64,000 bases of DNA from positions 2,294,001-2,358,000 of the forward strand of contig NZ_JAUSZR010000001.1 of assembly GCF_030817835.1 (NCBI RefSeq), read 5' to 3'. Each line of letters begins with the position of its first letter. Within the stretch, counting starts at the first letter, position 1. Below are positions 31,996 to 41,089 of this stretch, piece by piece. Both the position numbers and the translations under genes were made by a program. The stretch comes from Pseudarthrobacter sp. W1I19 (lineage in GTDB: Bacteria; Actinomycetota; Actinomycetes; Actinomycetales; Micrococcaceae). A model generated the notes under the pieces. It was given only the letters and a program-made list of their open reading frames with translations, did not search any database and had not been told where the DNA came from.

Positions 31996-32124
31996 GCGCA
32001 GATCCTACCTGCCGCCTGCCCAAGGGGCGCTGGGAGCAATCCCTTCCAGCCGCCGTCGGACGCCACTAGCATGGCCGTTAGCCCGTCCCCCTCCCGACCA
32101 CCACAGCCACCATCCAAGGAAGCA

Positions 32125-32727
32125 ATGAGTACCGTCACCTGCGATCTCACCGTATCCGTCGACGGCTTCCTCGCCGGCCCCAACCAGACCCCGGAAAATC
32201 CCCTGGGCGAGGGTGGAGAGGAGCTGCACCGGTGGCAGTTCGAGGAGCCCGCTGCCAACGTCAAAGAGCTGGAGGGCATCCTCTCCGCGGGGGCCTACGT
32301 TATGGGCCGCAACATGTTCGCGGGCCCCGGGGCAGGTCCCTGGGACAAGGACTGGCGTGGCTGGTGGGGCGAAGAACCGCCCTATCACGCCCCCGTTTTT
32401 GTGCTCACGCATCATCCGCGGCCTCCCCTGAAAATGGAGGGCGGCACAACGTTCTATTTCGTTGAGGACGGGATCGAACCGGCACTGGCGCAGGCGCGGG
32501 AGGCCGCGGCCGGCAAGGACGTGGCCATAGCCGGTGGCGCGGAAACTGTCCGCCAATATCTGTCCGCCGGCCTGATCGATGAGTTGCGGCTCCATATCTC
32601 GCCGCTTCTCCTTGGAGCCGGCGAGCGGCTCCTGGACGGCGTCCGGAACCTCAAGCTTGAGCCAACAGAAGTCAGTGGCACACCCCTGGTGACGCACATC
32701 CGCTACCGGTGCGGATCAGGCAGCTGA
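32125..32727 (+). CDS. Dihydrofolate reductase family protein (second copy)
   Basis: A 200-residue RibD_C/DHFR-type reductase. It begins VTCDLTVSVDGFLAGPNQTP, has AYVMGRNMFAGPG and a Trp-rich loop WDKDWRGWWGEEP, and ends GLIDELRLHISPLLLGAGERLLDG. The start is the ATG at 32125 with AAGGA nine bases before it; the frame extends far upstream antisense to YciI but without coding character. It belongs to the same superfamily as the gene at 30486 but shares few residues beyond the fold motifs, so the two are distant paralogues. The substrate is unknown. Confidence 0.88.
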   Translation: MSTVTCDLTVSVDGFLAGPNQTPENPLGEGGEELHRWQFEEPAANVKELEGILSAGAYVMGRNMFAGPGAGPWDKDWRGWWGEEPPYHAPVFVLTHHPRPPLKMEGGTTFYFVEDGIEPALAQAREAAAGKDVAIAGGAETVRQYLSAGLIDELRLHISPLLLGAGERLLDGVRNLKLEPTEVSGTPLVTHIRYRCGSGS

Positions 32728-32853
32728 AGCGTGCCTGCGGCTCTTGACCCGCATGGGGCCAGGCGTATACCAAGAGGGTCATAGCGCTGGCCCTCGCTGG
32801 GACTCGAGACGGAGCTGGCTGCCATGTGGTCTCTGAGAGAGTCTGGAATTGTC

Positions 32854-34080
32854 ATGGGTAGCGATCGATTTGACGTACTCCGCGAACAGGTCCGCGGGCA
32901 GGTCATTGAAGAGGACGACGCCGAGTATGACGCGGCACGCCGCGTGTACAACGGCATGATCGACCGCCGCCCCGCGGCGGTGCTGCGGGTGTCCCAGGTG
33001 GCGGACGTGATGGCCGCCGTCCGCTTTGCGCGCGGTCTCGATATTGAGGTTGCCTTGCGGGGCGGCGGTCACAGCGCACCTGGTTTTGGGACGGTCGACG
33101 GCGGCCTGGTCCTCGATTTGTCGGCCCGCCGTGGAGTCCGTGTTGATCCTGCCGCGAGGACTGCGAGAGTGGAGCCGGGCGCCACGTGGGCTGATTACAA
33201 CCATGCGACACATGCGTTCGGGCTCGCGAGCACGGGTGGCCTCGTCGGCTCCACCGGCGTGGCAGGCCTCACCCTGGGCGGCGGCATAGGCTACCTAGCC
33301 CGCAAGTACGGCCTGGCGTGCGACAACCTGGTCTCGGCTGACGTGGTGCTTGCAGACGGATCGGCCGGTAGCCGTGATCGTCGGCATGTGGACGGGCGAT
33401 CTTGACGCCGGACCTGCGCACTGGCAGGCCATGCTCGACGCCGGGCCGGCGCTGGGGAGCTTCTTCGCACCGATGCCCTACCCGGCACTGAACATCATGT
33501 TCGACGGGCTTAATGCCCCAGGCCTGCAGGGCTACTGGAAGACGGTTTTCCTGCGGACCCTCAGCGACGATGCGCTCCGCACCGCCGTCGAATTCGCCCC
33601 GGGAATTCCCAGCGTCCATTCGGCCAACCACTTCTATCCCCTTGACGGGGCAGTGCAGCGGGTGGCCCCTGAGGCCACCGCTTTTGCCTACGGGATGTGA
33701 ACTTCGCGCCGGTGATTGCCGCACAATGGCCAGAGCCTGCGGAGAATGAAAAGAACATCGCCTGGGTCCGCGACTACTGGGCAGCGCTCCACGAGTATTC
33801 CGCGCCTGGCGGCTACATCAACTTCCAGGATGCCGACGACCAGTCCAGGATCGAGGACACACTCGGGTCCAACTATCCGCGGCTCGCCGGGCTCAAGGCC
33901 AAGTACGATCCGGACAACTTCTTCCACATCAACCAGAACATCAAACCCGCTGCACCTGCCGCAGGCGGTGTCCCGTCACCGGCGCCGGTGGTGCTGCTGA
34001 CACCCCCGCCGGCGGACTCGGCACCGGCGGACGCGGCACCGCCGCAGGCCTCCCCGCCCGAGGCAGCTCCCACCGCGTAG
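32854..34080 (+). pseudogene. Broken FAD-binding (berberine-bridge-type) oxidoreductase
   Basis: Three pieces in two frames add up to part of a PP-loop flavoprotein. Piece 1 (32854-33405) holds the FAD domain: the covalent-His motif ALRGGGHSAPGFG, ATWADYNHATHAFGL, and GGLVGSTGVAGLTLGGGIGY. After DVVLADGS the frame is lost and about 100-130 residues of the substrate domain are missing. Piece 2 (33350-33700) carries PALNIMFDGL and HSANHFYPLDGAVQRV in another frame. It meets a stop at ATGTGA, after which piece 3 (33697-34080) returns to the first frame with the BBE-type end YDPDNFFHINQNI. An unusual Pro/Ala-rich tail follows. At least one deletion and two frame changes indicate a dead gene. Confidence 0.82.
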
Positions 34081-34091
34081 GAAACGCCTGG

Positions 34092-34128
34092 CGCCCCTGT
34101 ATCAGCGGCCAGAGCCGCCTCAGGGGCG
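34092..34128. terminator. Hairpin between convergent genes
   Basis: The short gap between the broken oxidoreductase and the convergent deacetylase/glycosyltransferase gene has an 8-bp stem CGCCCCTG (34092-34099) / CAGGGGCG (34121-34128). Inside the loop is a second stem GCGGC/GCCGC. There is no T-run on either side, so it would act as a factor-assisted or bidirectional terminator at best. Position and symmetry support the call. Confidence 0.45.
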
Positions 34129-34159
34129 TTCCGCCGTCGTGGTCTGGACGTGCTGGCTG

Positions 34160-36355
34160 CTAGCTCTGCCCGTGCGGAACGCGCAGGGTGCCGTACCGCT
34201 CCATGCGGTGCCAGCGCAGGTGTACGCCGGCCAGTGCCGTGACCACTGCCTGGATGACCACGAGGTACATCAGCTGCCGGTAGACGAACTGCTGCAGCGG
34301 AAGGTTCCAGAGCGGCCGGAGCCGCTCGTTGTCGAGCCGGAACGCGTAAGCGGCCATCAGGAACTGGACGGCCAGGAAGACGAACCAGAGCACGGCAATC
34401 CGGAGTGGATCGAGGAAGATCAGGCCGTAGACAGCAAAAACATCCACCACGGGGGCGAACAGGGGAAGCAGCACCTGCAGGACCAGCAGGTAGCCCAGTC
34501 CGCGCCGGCCCAGCTTGCCGGCCGCGCCTCCCTGCACCACCGCGCCCCGGTGCTTCCACATGGCCTGCAGGGTGCCGTAGCACCAGCGGTAGCGCTGTTT
34601 CCACAGCGCTGCGAGACTGGCGGGCGCCTCGGTCCAGGCACGGGCGTCGTCCTTGTACACAACGCGCCAGCCGTCGCGGCACAGTGACATGGTCAGGTCG
34701 GTGTCCTCGGCGAGCGTGTCGTCGCTGACTCCACCCACCCGGAGGAGGGCGTCACGGCGGAAAGCACCGATAGCGCCGGGCACGGTGGGCATGCATTCGG
34801 CGACGTCGAACAGCCTGCGGTCCAGGTTGAAGCCGACGACGTACTCAATGTGCTGCCAGGCGCCCAGGATGCCGCCGCGGTTAGCGACCTTTGTGTTCCC
34901 CGAAATGGCACCCACCCGCGGGTCGGAGAAGGGCTGGATGAGGGCGTGGACCGTATCCGGTTCGAAGACGGTGTCGCCGTCCACCATCACCACGAGTTCA
35001 TGGCTGGCCGCGTGCAGCCCGGCGTTCAGGGCGGAGGGTTTGCCGCCGTTCTCCTTCCGGATTACGGTGACGCCGGGCAGTCCGAGCGCGTCCACGATAT
35101 CGGCCGTCCCGTCGGTTGAACCGTCGTCCACCACGATGATCTCCACCGGATGGGTGGAGGCCACAATGGACCGGACTGCTGCCTCGATGCCGGCCGATTC
35201 GTTGTATGCGGGCACGATCACCGTCACCGGCTCCGTAATTTCCGGCCGGACCATCACGTCCACCCGGCGCCGGCCACGGCCGGCAGCCGCGATCCGGCGT
35301 GCTGCGCGGCTATGGCGGGCGGCAAAGAAAACCACGAGGACGGCGCGGATGAAAGTCACGACGCCGGCCGCAACGAGGGCCCATGAGATGGCCGTGACCA
35401 CGAAGTCGCTCAGCCGGATACCCCACAGGAAGGCCGTCCCGCTGACCTCCTCCATGGAGGAAGCCGGCCGCGTGCTGTCAATGCCCATTGAGTCACCCAC
35501 GGTGGTGACCCGGAAGCCTTCGTCCTCGAACTTCATCAGTGCGGAATCAAGGGCGGCGACGGTCTGCTCCCGGTCTCCTCCGCCGTCGTGCATCAGGGCC
35601 ACCTGCCCCTGCGCACCTGTTGGGTCAAGGTTGTCCTCGATCGCTGCGGCGCCCGGAAGCCGCCAGTCCTCGCTGTCCATACTGCTCAGCACCGTGAGGT
35701 AACCCTGGTCCGCCAGGCCTTGCATTGCGGACCATGTGCCATTGGTCAGCGCCGCATTGCCGGAACTGTAGGGCGGACGCAGCAGTGACGCGGCCTCGCC
35801 CGTGATACCCACGATCACGTCCTGGGCACCCTGCACCTCGAGCTGGCTGCGCCACGTTCCGGCGGTGCCGAGGTCGGCGTGGGTGAGTGTATGGACGCCG
35901 ATCTCGTGGCCTTCAGCCACAATGCGGCGCAAGAGGTCGGGATTGTCAGCCGCCGCGGACCCGACCACGAAGAAGGTTGCATGGACCTGGTGTCTCCGGA
36001 GGACGTCGAGGATCCTCGGCGTCCAGACGGGGTCCGGGCCGTCGTCGAAGGTCAGTGCCACGGTCCGCTCCGGAGGACTGGCCGCACGCACGGCCCCGCC
36101 CCGCGAATCCACCACAGGACCGCCTTGGGATACGGCCTTCAGGACATCACTGGCAGGTGCGCCTGCCGGTACGGAGTCATAGCCCACCCGGCCAAGGTGG
36201 TGCATGTACCCCTGTACCACCAGGGCAAGGCCCAAGGCCAGAAGTGTGGCCAGAAGGACCAGCCAGTGAGCGCGGACATTTGCGGGGCGGGGGCTTTTGG
36301 TGGGGACAGCGCCTTTGCTGCGTACGCCGGTTTCGCTGGGGCGGGACATACTCAC
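34160..36355 (-). CDS. Fused polysaccharide deacetylase / family 2 glycosyltransferase
   Basis: A 731-residue membrane protein with two enzymes. After a basic N-terminus and a TM helix (about 31-50) comes a NodB-type deacetylase: VALTFDDGPDPVWTP (about 99-113), HTLTHADLG (about 155-163) and RPPYSSGN. A second TM segment leads to a GT2 domain: VIVPAYNESAGIE, VVDDGSTDGTAD, VMVDGDTVFEPD, LAEDTDLTMSL and QRYRWCYG (QxxRW of processive synthases), followed by C-terminal TM helices. This couples synthesis of a beta-linked N-acetylhexosamine polymer with its deacetylation, as separate IcaA/IcaB enzymes do. The GTG at 36355 overlaps the upstream stop as GTGA; an ATG at 36349 is possible. Confidence 0.9.
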   Translation of the reverse strand: MSMSRPSETGVRSKGAVPTKSPRPANVRAHWLVLLATLLALGLALVVQGYMHHLGRVGYDSVPAGAPASDVLKAVSQGGPVVDSRGGAVRAASPPERTVALTFDDGPDPVWTPRILDVLRRHQVHATFFVVGSAAADNPDLLRRIVAEGHEIGVHTLTHADLGTAGTWRSQLEVQGAQDVIVGITGEAASLLRPPYSSGNAALTNGTWSAMQGLADQGYLTVLSSMDSEDWRLPGAAAIEDNLDPTGAQGQVALMHDGGGDREQTVAALDSALMKFEDEGFRVTTVGDSMGIDSTRPASSMEEVSGTAFLWGIRLSDFVVTAISWALVAAGVVTFIRAVLVVFFAARHSRAARRIAAAGRGRRRVDVMVRPEITEPVTVIVPAYNESAGIEAAVRSIVASTHPVEIIVVDDGSTDGTADIVDALGLPGVTVIRKENGGKPSALNAGLHAASHELVVMVDGDTVFEPDTVHALIQPFSDPRVGAISGNTKVANRGGILGAWQHIEYVVGFNLDRRLFDVAECMPTVPGAIGAFRRDALLRVGGVSDDTLAEDTDLTMSLCRDGWRVVYKDDARAWTEAPASLAALWKQRYRWCYGTLQAMWKHRGAVVQGGAAGKLGRRGLGYLLVLQVLLPLFAPVVDVFAVYGLIFLDPLRIAVLWFVFLAVQFLMAAYAFRLDNERLRPLWNLPLQQFVYRQLMYLVVIQAVVTALAGVHLRWHRMERYGTLRVPHGQS

Positions 36356-36855
36356 GGGTGCGCCGGGGTGGAGGGCCGTGTTGCCCGGCCCGGAGCCAAC
36401 TCGTTGGCGCCCGGCGCCGTGCCGCTCATTCCGGGATCCGTTGGCCGGGCGCCGTGCTCCGGCTCATCCGCGGGTGCGGCCGGGACAGCCGCCGGCACAG
36501 CAGCGGCGCTGACCGGCGGTGCTGCAGGGACAGCCTGAGGGGCCGCCGCCGGAACCTGAAGCGCGGAGGGCGCAGCCGGGACGGCTGCCGGGCCTTCTGC
36601 ACCCTGGGGAGCACCGGCGTCGGCAGCGGGCGCCGGCGGGGAAGACGGTACGCTGCCGGTCCCCACGGCGGCGGGGAAGGGCAGGTAGGGTGCGGCTACG
36701 TTGGGACCGCCGATGAGGGCAACCAGGAGAAGGGCGACGTACCCTGCCACGATTCCGAGGGCGCCCAGGCCCGCAAGCTTGAGCCGCCGCAGCCGCCGGC
36801 CTGAGGAATCAACAAAAACAGGACCACGTGGCGACGTCTCATCAGGGGCATTCAT
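36352..36855 (-). CDS. Membrane-anchored Pro/Ala-rich protein, partner of the GT2/deacetylase
   Basis: A 167-residue protein: a short cytoplasmic N-terminus ending in RRLRRLKL, one TM helix (about 29-49, LGALGIVAGYVALLLVALIGG), then about 115 extracytoplasmic residues of low-complexity Pro/Ala (VPAAP-type repeats). It is coupled to the next gene by a GTGA overlap, so both products are made together. It may be an accessory subunit that guides the polymer across the wall, as small partners do in other synthase systems; this is inference. The 237-bp gap upstream to the antiporter gene shows no strong motif. Confidence 0.65.
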   Translation of the reverse strand: MNAPDETSPRGPVFVDSSGRRLRRLKLAGLGALGIVAGYVALLLVALIGGPNVAAPYLPFPAAVGTGSVPSSPPAPAADAGAPQGAEGPAAVPAAPSALQVPAAAPQAVPAAPPVSAAAVPAAVPAAPADEPEHGARPTDPGMSGTAPGANELAPGRATRPSTPAHP

Positions 36856-37092
36856 CGAGCACCAACCTTAGAGGACGAGCATTCTTCACCCAACTTGATG
36901 ATTCCTTCCGAAACGGCGGAGAGTGCCAATCCACGGACAGTTTTTGCCGCGCAGACCGGCCCCGGAAGGATCCGCAGAGCCGGCCGGCCGGCCGCCTTGG
37001 CGCTGTTAAGCTGCTATGGCGCCGCCGCTGACCATGGCTGTAGCTTTGGAATACTTTCCTTCGAACCAGCCGAGGTGCCGGAGGTACCGCCG

Positions 37093-38295
37093 ATGCAGCC
37101 CTTGTCCACGTCATTGGTTCTGATCGCCTTGCTGGCTGTTGCAGCGCCCCTTGCTGCCCGTTTCCTGGACCGGGTGCTCAGGGTGCCCGTCGTGGTGTTC
37201 GAAATTATCCTCGGAATCGTGCTGGGCCCCAGTCTGCTGGGTTGGATACAGTCCACGCAGTTCACTGACACCCTGGCGGATTTCGGGCTGGCCATGCTCT
37301 TCTTCGTTGCCGGCAACGAGATCGATTTCGCCGCAATCCGCGGCCGGCCTGCCAACCGTGCGGCGGCGGGCTGGGTTATCTCATTGGCGGCCGGCATTGG
37401 TGCCGGGCTTGTCCTGGCACCAGGGCCGGAGGCCGCCGTGATCATCGGCGTGGCATTGTGTTCCACCGCCCTCGGCACGCTTCTGCCGATCCTGCGCGAC
37501 GCCGGCGAGTCAAAGTCCCCGATGGGTATCACGGTGGCGGCGTTGGGTGCAGTCGGCGAATTCGGTCCGCTGGTTGCGGTCTCGCTGTTCTTCAGCGGAA
37601 GGGAACTGGGACCGGCCACAGCGGTGCTTCTCGGATTCGTCCTGTTGACCGGCCTGGCGATCTTTCTGGCCTCCCGCGCTCGGCATTCACTGCTCCACTC
37701 CCAGGTCACCAGGACCCTGCATACCAGCGGCCAGTTCGCCGTCCGGTCCATCATGTTCATCCTGAGTGTTCTGGTTGTCCTCAGTATGGTGCTGGGGCTG
37801 GACATGCTGCTGGGTGCCTTCGCCGCGGGCGTCCTTTGGAAGGTTGCGATCGCCCGGGCTTCCGAACACGACCGGCACGTCATCGAGATGAAGATCGACG
37901 CCATTGCCTTCGGATTCCTGGTGCCGGTCTTCTTCATCGATACCGGCATCGACTTTGAGCTGAACGCGCTGACCAGCAGCCCGGCAGCCCTTGCTCTGGT
38001 CCCCCTGTTCCTTGTAATCCTGCTCGTCATCCGCGGGCTGCCGTCCCTGCTGGCCGCTCCGCCGAAATCCACTCCTGGCGACAAACGGGCCATCGTCCTG
38101 TTCGCGGCCACAGGCCTGCCGATTATTGTCGCCGTGACCGGCATTGGCCGGGACGAAGGGCTGATCACCAGCGGAACCGCTTCGGCGCTTGTGGGAGCAG
38201 GAATGCTGTCCGTGCTCCTGTTTCCGTTGCTTGCACTCCGGCAGCACCAGCGCAGCCAGCCAGGAACCCAGCGTCCCCCAGTGCCGACACGCTGA
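37093..38295 (+). CDS. Cation:proton antiporter (CPA2/KefB-type membrane domain)
   Basis: A 400-residue integral membrane protein with about 12 helices, matching the Na+/H+ exchanger domain of the CPA2 family. Family segments include VVVFEIILGIVLGPSLLG and FGLAMLFFVAGNEIDF, then GAFAAGVLWKVA and the C-terminal TGLPIIVAVTGIG. The RCK/TrkA_N regulatory domain of KefB/C is absent, so it is a stand-alone exchanger. The start is ATG 37093 behind GGAGG; the open frame extends 66 codons upstream with no signal. It is monocistronic and divergent from the polysaccharide genes. The transported ion (Na+ or K+) is undetermined. Confidence 0.88.
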   Translation: MQPLSTSLVLIALLAVAAPLAARFLDRVLRVPVVVFEIILGIVLGPSLLGWIQSTQFTDTLADFGLAMLFFVAGNEIDFAAIRGRPANRAAAGWVISLAAGIGAGLVLAPGPEAAVIIGVALCSTALGTLLPILRDAGESKSPMGITVAALGAVGEFGPLVAVSLFFSGRELGPATAVLLGFVLLTGLAIFLASRARHSLLHSQVTRTLHTSGQFAVRSIMFILSVLVVLSMVLGLDMLLGAFAAGVLWKVAIARASEHDRHVIEMKIDAIAFGFLVPVFFIDTGIDFELNALTSSPAALALVPLFLVILLVIRGLPSLLAAPPKSTPGDKRAIVLFAATGLPIIVAVTGIGRDEGLITSGTASALVGAGMLSVLLFPLLALRQHQRSQPGTQRPPVPTR

Positions 38296-38407
38296 TCCAA
38301 TATGCTTCCTGACCGCGGCTCTTCCCTGACTGACTGCGCGGCATAACCAGAACTACGGTCTGCTCATCCCTGCGTGCCCGCCCCTGCCCTTGACATACAT
38401 TACTGAC

Positions 38408-38423
38408 TATACTCACAATTGAG
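38408..38423. promoter_or_regulatory. Putative TetR operator at the oxidoreductase promoter
   Basis: TATACTCACAATTGAG matches 14 of 16 bases of TATACTCATAACTGAG at 40411-40426, upstream of the tetR gene in the same locus. Both contain the palindrome CTCA-N4-TGAG, at 38412-38423 here. It lies 26 bp before the start codon. The nearby TTGACA at 38390 is only 12 bp from TATACT, too close to serve as its -35. Confidence 0.55.
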
Positions 38424-38449
38424 GGGGATCAAATATCGAAAGGTCAGCC

Positions 38450-39448
38450 ATGAAAGCTTTTGTCGTTACCAAGTACGGAGAGCCGCTGCGTGAAGCGGAC
38501 GTCGCGGAGCCGGCTATGGGGGAAAGGGACGTGCTCGTCCAGGTGCGGGCCGCGGGCTTGAACCAGCTGGATGAGAAGATCCGGCTTGGTGAGTTCAAGC
38601 AGATCCTCCCCTACAAGCTCCAGTTAATCCTCGGCAATGACGTGGCCGGTACGGTCATCCGCGTCGGGGCAAAGGTCACCGGGTTCAAACCCGGTGACGA
38701 GGTCTACGGCCGGCCCGACAAGGACCGCATCGGCACGTTCGCGGAGCGCATCGCCGTCGCCGAGGATGACCTGGCCCTCAAGCCCGTATCGGCAAGCATG
38801 GCAGAGGCCGGCTCGCTGCCGCTGGTGGCACTCACCGCATGGCAGGCCCTCATTGAGCACGGCAATGTGCGGCCCGGGCAGAAGGTCCTCATTCACGCAG
38901 GTGCCGGCGGGGTGGGCTCTATCGCTATCCAGCTCGCTAAGCACCTCGGGGCGACTGTTGCCACCACCGCCAGCGGCTCGAACGCGGATTTCCTCCGGGA
39001 GCTCGGGGCTGACGTGGTAATTGACTACCGCACCGAGGATTTTGAGGAACACCTCAGCGGGTATGACCTTGTTCTCGACAGCCTCGGCGGGGAGAACCTC
39101 GAAAAGTCCCTGCGCGTCCTCAAGTCAGGCGGGAAGGCGATTGGGATTTCCGGTCCGCCGGATCCGGAGTTCGCCCGCGATGCCGGCCTGAATCCTGTCC
39201 TGCGCCTGGCGGTCACAGCACTCAGCAGCAAAATCAGGCGGCAGGCCAAGAAGCTCGGAGTCAGCTATGAGTTCCTGTTCATGCGTGCCAGCGGGGCCCA
39301 ACTGCGCCAAATCGCCGCGTTGGTCGACGACGGGACGCTGCGCCCCGTCGTCGGAAAGGTTTTCGATTTCGCCCAAACTCCAGAGGCGTTGCAGTCCCTG
39401 GCCGACGGCGGCATCCGCGGCAAAGCGGTGCTGACCCTCAACCACTGA
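38450..39448 (+). CDS. NADP-dependent oxidoreductase (quinone-oxidoreductase-type MDR)
   Basis: A 332-residue medium-chain reductase without the zinc ligands of alcohol dehydrogenases. The catalytic domain has VQVRAAGLNQLDEKIRLGEF and GNDVAGTVIRVG; the Rossmann motif is HAGAGGVGSIAIQLAKHLGA (GxGxxG variant), followed by DVVIDYRTEDF. It resembles zeta-crystallin/QOR-like enzymes that reduce quinones or enones with NADPH. It is the first gene of a probable three-gene operon with an alpha/beta hydrolase (56-bp gap) and a TetR regulator. The start ATG at 38450 follows AAAGGTCAGCC. The shared operator suggests induction by a small toxic electrophile or ester. Confidence 0.92.
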   Translation: MKAFVVTKYGEPLREADVAEPAMGERDVLVQVRAAGLNQLDEKIRLGEFKQILPYKLQLILGNDVAGTVIRVGAKVTGFKPGDEVYGRPDKDRIGTFAERIAVAEDDLALKPVSASMAEAGSLPLVALTAWQALIEHGNVRPGQKVLIHAGAGGVGSIAIQLAKHLGATVATTASGSNADFLRELGADVVIDYRTEDFEEHLSGYDLVLDSLGGENLEKSLRVLKSGGKAIGISGPPDPEFARDAGLNPVLRLAVTALSSKIRRQAKKLGVSYEFLFMRASGAQLRQIAALVDDGTLRPVVGKVFDFAQTPEALQSLADGGIRGKAVLTLNH

Positions 39449-39504
39449 ACCGCCACTGATTCAGCAGGCCACGTTGCCAGAACCAATTAGGAGAAAAATC
39501 GCTC

Positions 39505-40389
39505 ATGGACACCACCGATCCCGCAAGGGAGTCCCCAGTCACCTCGTACGCGGAAGCAGCTACCCGCACTATCACCGCAGGAGGAGTCACCTACGCCTAC
39601 CGCGAGCTGGGGCCCAAAGGCGGTATCCCCGTTGTCTTCTTCGTGCACCTAGCTGCAAGCTTGGACAACTGGGACCCCCGCATCATTGACCCCATCGCGA
39701 AAAACCGGCACGTCATCACTTTCAACCAGCGTGGCGTGGGCGCCTCCACCGGGGAAGTTCCCGGCACCATCGAGGAGATGGCCGATGATGCTTACGCATT
39801 TATCGAGGCCATGGGGTTCGACAAGATTGATGTCTTCTCCTTCTCCATGGGCGGCATGATCGCCCAGGACCTCACACTTAAGCACCCAGGGCTGGTCCGC
39901 AAGCTTGTGCTGACCGGAACCGGGCCGCGTGGAGGCAAGGACATGGACAAGGTGGTCGCCGTTACTTACTGGGACATTTTTCGCGCGGTCTTGACGCGTT
40001 CAGACCCCAAGGAGTTCCTGTTCTTTAACCGCAACGCTACGGGAAGGCCCGCCGCGAAGGCATTCATCAAGCGCCTCCAGGAGCGCGCGAACCACCGGGA
40101 CAAGCCAATCAGCACCAGAGCATTCCAGACGCAGCTGAAGGCAATCCAGCGGTTCGGCCGGGCCGTTCCCTCGGACCTGTCGAAGCTCACCGTCCCCACC
40201 CTCATTGCCAACGGAGACCATGACCGCATGGTGCCGTCGGTCCTCTCGGAGGATCTGCACCGGCGGATCAAGGGATCCGAACTGGTGATCTACCCCGACT
40301 CCGGGCATGGCGGCATCTTTCAGTACCATGCACAATTCGGCCCGGTGGCAGCTAAATTCCTGGCTGCGGCAGACGGGCCGGTTGACTGA
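39505..40389 (+). CDS. Alpha/beta hydrolase
   Basis: A 294-residue alpha/beta-hydrolase. The oxyanion region is VVFFVHLAASLDNWDP, where HG is replaced by HL; the nucleophile elbow is SFSMGGMIAQDL (Ser within SMGG), the acid lies near LIANGDHDRMVP, and the catalytic His is in PDSGHGGIFQ. It resembles chloroperoxidase/esterase-type hydrolases. AGGAGAAAAATCGCTC precedes the ATG. It lies between the NADP-oxidoreductase and TetR genes, in an arrangement common for detoxification operons. The actual substrate is unknown. Confidence 0.88.
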   Translation: MDTTDPARESPVTSYAEAATRTITAGGVTYAYRELGPKGGIPVVFFVHLAASLDNWDPRIIDPIAKNRHVITFNQRGVGASTGEVPGTIEEMADDAYAFIEAMGFDKIDVFSFSMGGMIAQDLTLKHPGLVRKLVLTGTGPRGGKDMDKVVAVTYWDIFRAVLTRSDPKEFLFFNRNATGRPAAKAFIKRLQERANHRDKPISTRAFQTQLKAIQRFGRAVPSDLSKLTVPTLIANGDHDRMVPSVLSEDLHRRIKGSELVIYPDSGHGGIFQYHAQFGPVAAKFLAAADGPVD

Positions 40390-40410
40390 CGAGGGGGTCG
40401 CGCAAGGCGT

Positions 40411-40438
40411 TATACTCATAACTGAGCCCAGTCAGTTA
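40411..40438. promoter_or_regulatory. Putative TetR auto-operator
   Basis: Two overlapping symmetric elements lie directly before the tetR gene. One is TATACTCATAACTGAG (40411-40426), shared with the operon promoter at 38408. The other is a perfect 7-bp inverted repeat TAACTGA (40419-40425) / TCAGTTA (40432-40438) with a 6-bp spacer. TetR repressors bind such palindromes and often control their own gene. It suggests tetR has its own promoter inside the locus. Confidence 0.6.
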
Positions 40439-40455
40439 ATCCGGAAGGAAGCCGC

Positions 40456-41058
40456 ATGTCTGTTGCGTCCCAGCCACCCGGACGGCGCGAGCGGAACAAG
40501 CAGCAAAAACTTGAGCGCATCACAGCCGCCGCCAGCGAGTTGTTTGCCGAGCATGGCGTCGAGGATGTCACGACGCAACAGATCGCCGACAAGGCGGACA
40601 TTGGCACCGGGACTTTGTTCCTTTACGCCAAAACCAAAGGAGAACTCCTCCTGCTTGTGCAGAACGCCCATTACGCCGAGGCTCTGGAGCGGGGCAGGGC
40701 CGACGCGGAAACCCAAACGGATGCGCTGGATGCGGCTTTGGCCATTGTGCGGCCGATCGTGGAATGCAACCGCGTCCAGATCGGCAACGGGCGGATTTAC
40801 TTGCGGGAGATGGTCTTCGGAGACCCGACGGAGCCGCACCACGGCCAGGCACTTTCCATCGTTGCTGAAACCGAGGAAGCCATTGCCGCCGTCCTGGGCA
40901 GGCATCATGTGGTCAGTGACGGCGACGCCGCCAAGATGGCGCGCATCGTCAGCGCAATCATGTTCCTCAGCATGGCCGCGAGCGTGAACGCCGGCCTGAG
41001 CGTCGAGGAAATCGTCCAGGACATCCGGGGCCAGCTAAGCCTGCTGATATCCCGCTAA
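40456..41058 (+). CDS. TetR/AcrR family transcriptional regulator
   Basis: A 200-residue repressor. The N-terminal helix-turn-helix (about 12-60) reads RERNKQQKLERITAAASELF, then ATTQQIADKADIGTGTLFLYAKTK with minor variation. The C-terminal ligand-binding domain is helical and has no recognisable ligand signature. GGAAGGAAGC lies before the ATG at 40456. It ends the oxidoreductase-hydrolase operon and is convergent with the alcohol dehydrogenase gene (31-bp gap). Matching palindromes at 38408 and 40411 make it the likely regulator of both its own gene and the operon. Confidence 0.92.
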   Translation: MSVASQPPGRRERNKQQKLERITAAASELFAEHGVEDVTTQQIADKADIGTGTLFLYAKTKGELLLLVQNAHYAEALERGRADAETQTDALDAALAIVRPIVECNRVQIGNGRIYLREMVFGDPTEPHHGQALSIVAETEEAIAAVLGRHHVVSDGDAAKMARIVSAIMFLSMAASVNAGLSVEEIVQDIRGQLSLLISR

Positions 41059-41089
41059 ACCACAGACTGGCCGGTGCACCAGACAGCAG

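Noticed and set aside
38390..38413. TTGACA and TATACT as a -35/-10 promoter
   Set aside because: Spacing is only 12 bp, too short for a sigma-70 promoter; TATACT is part of the probable operator.
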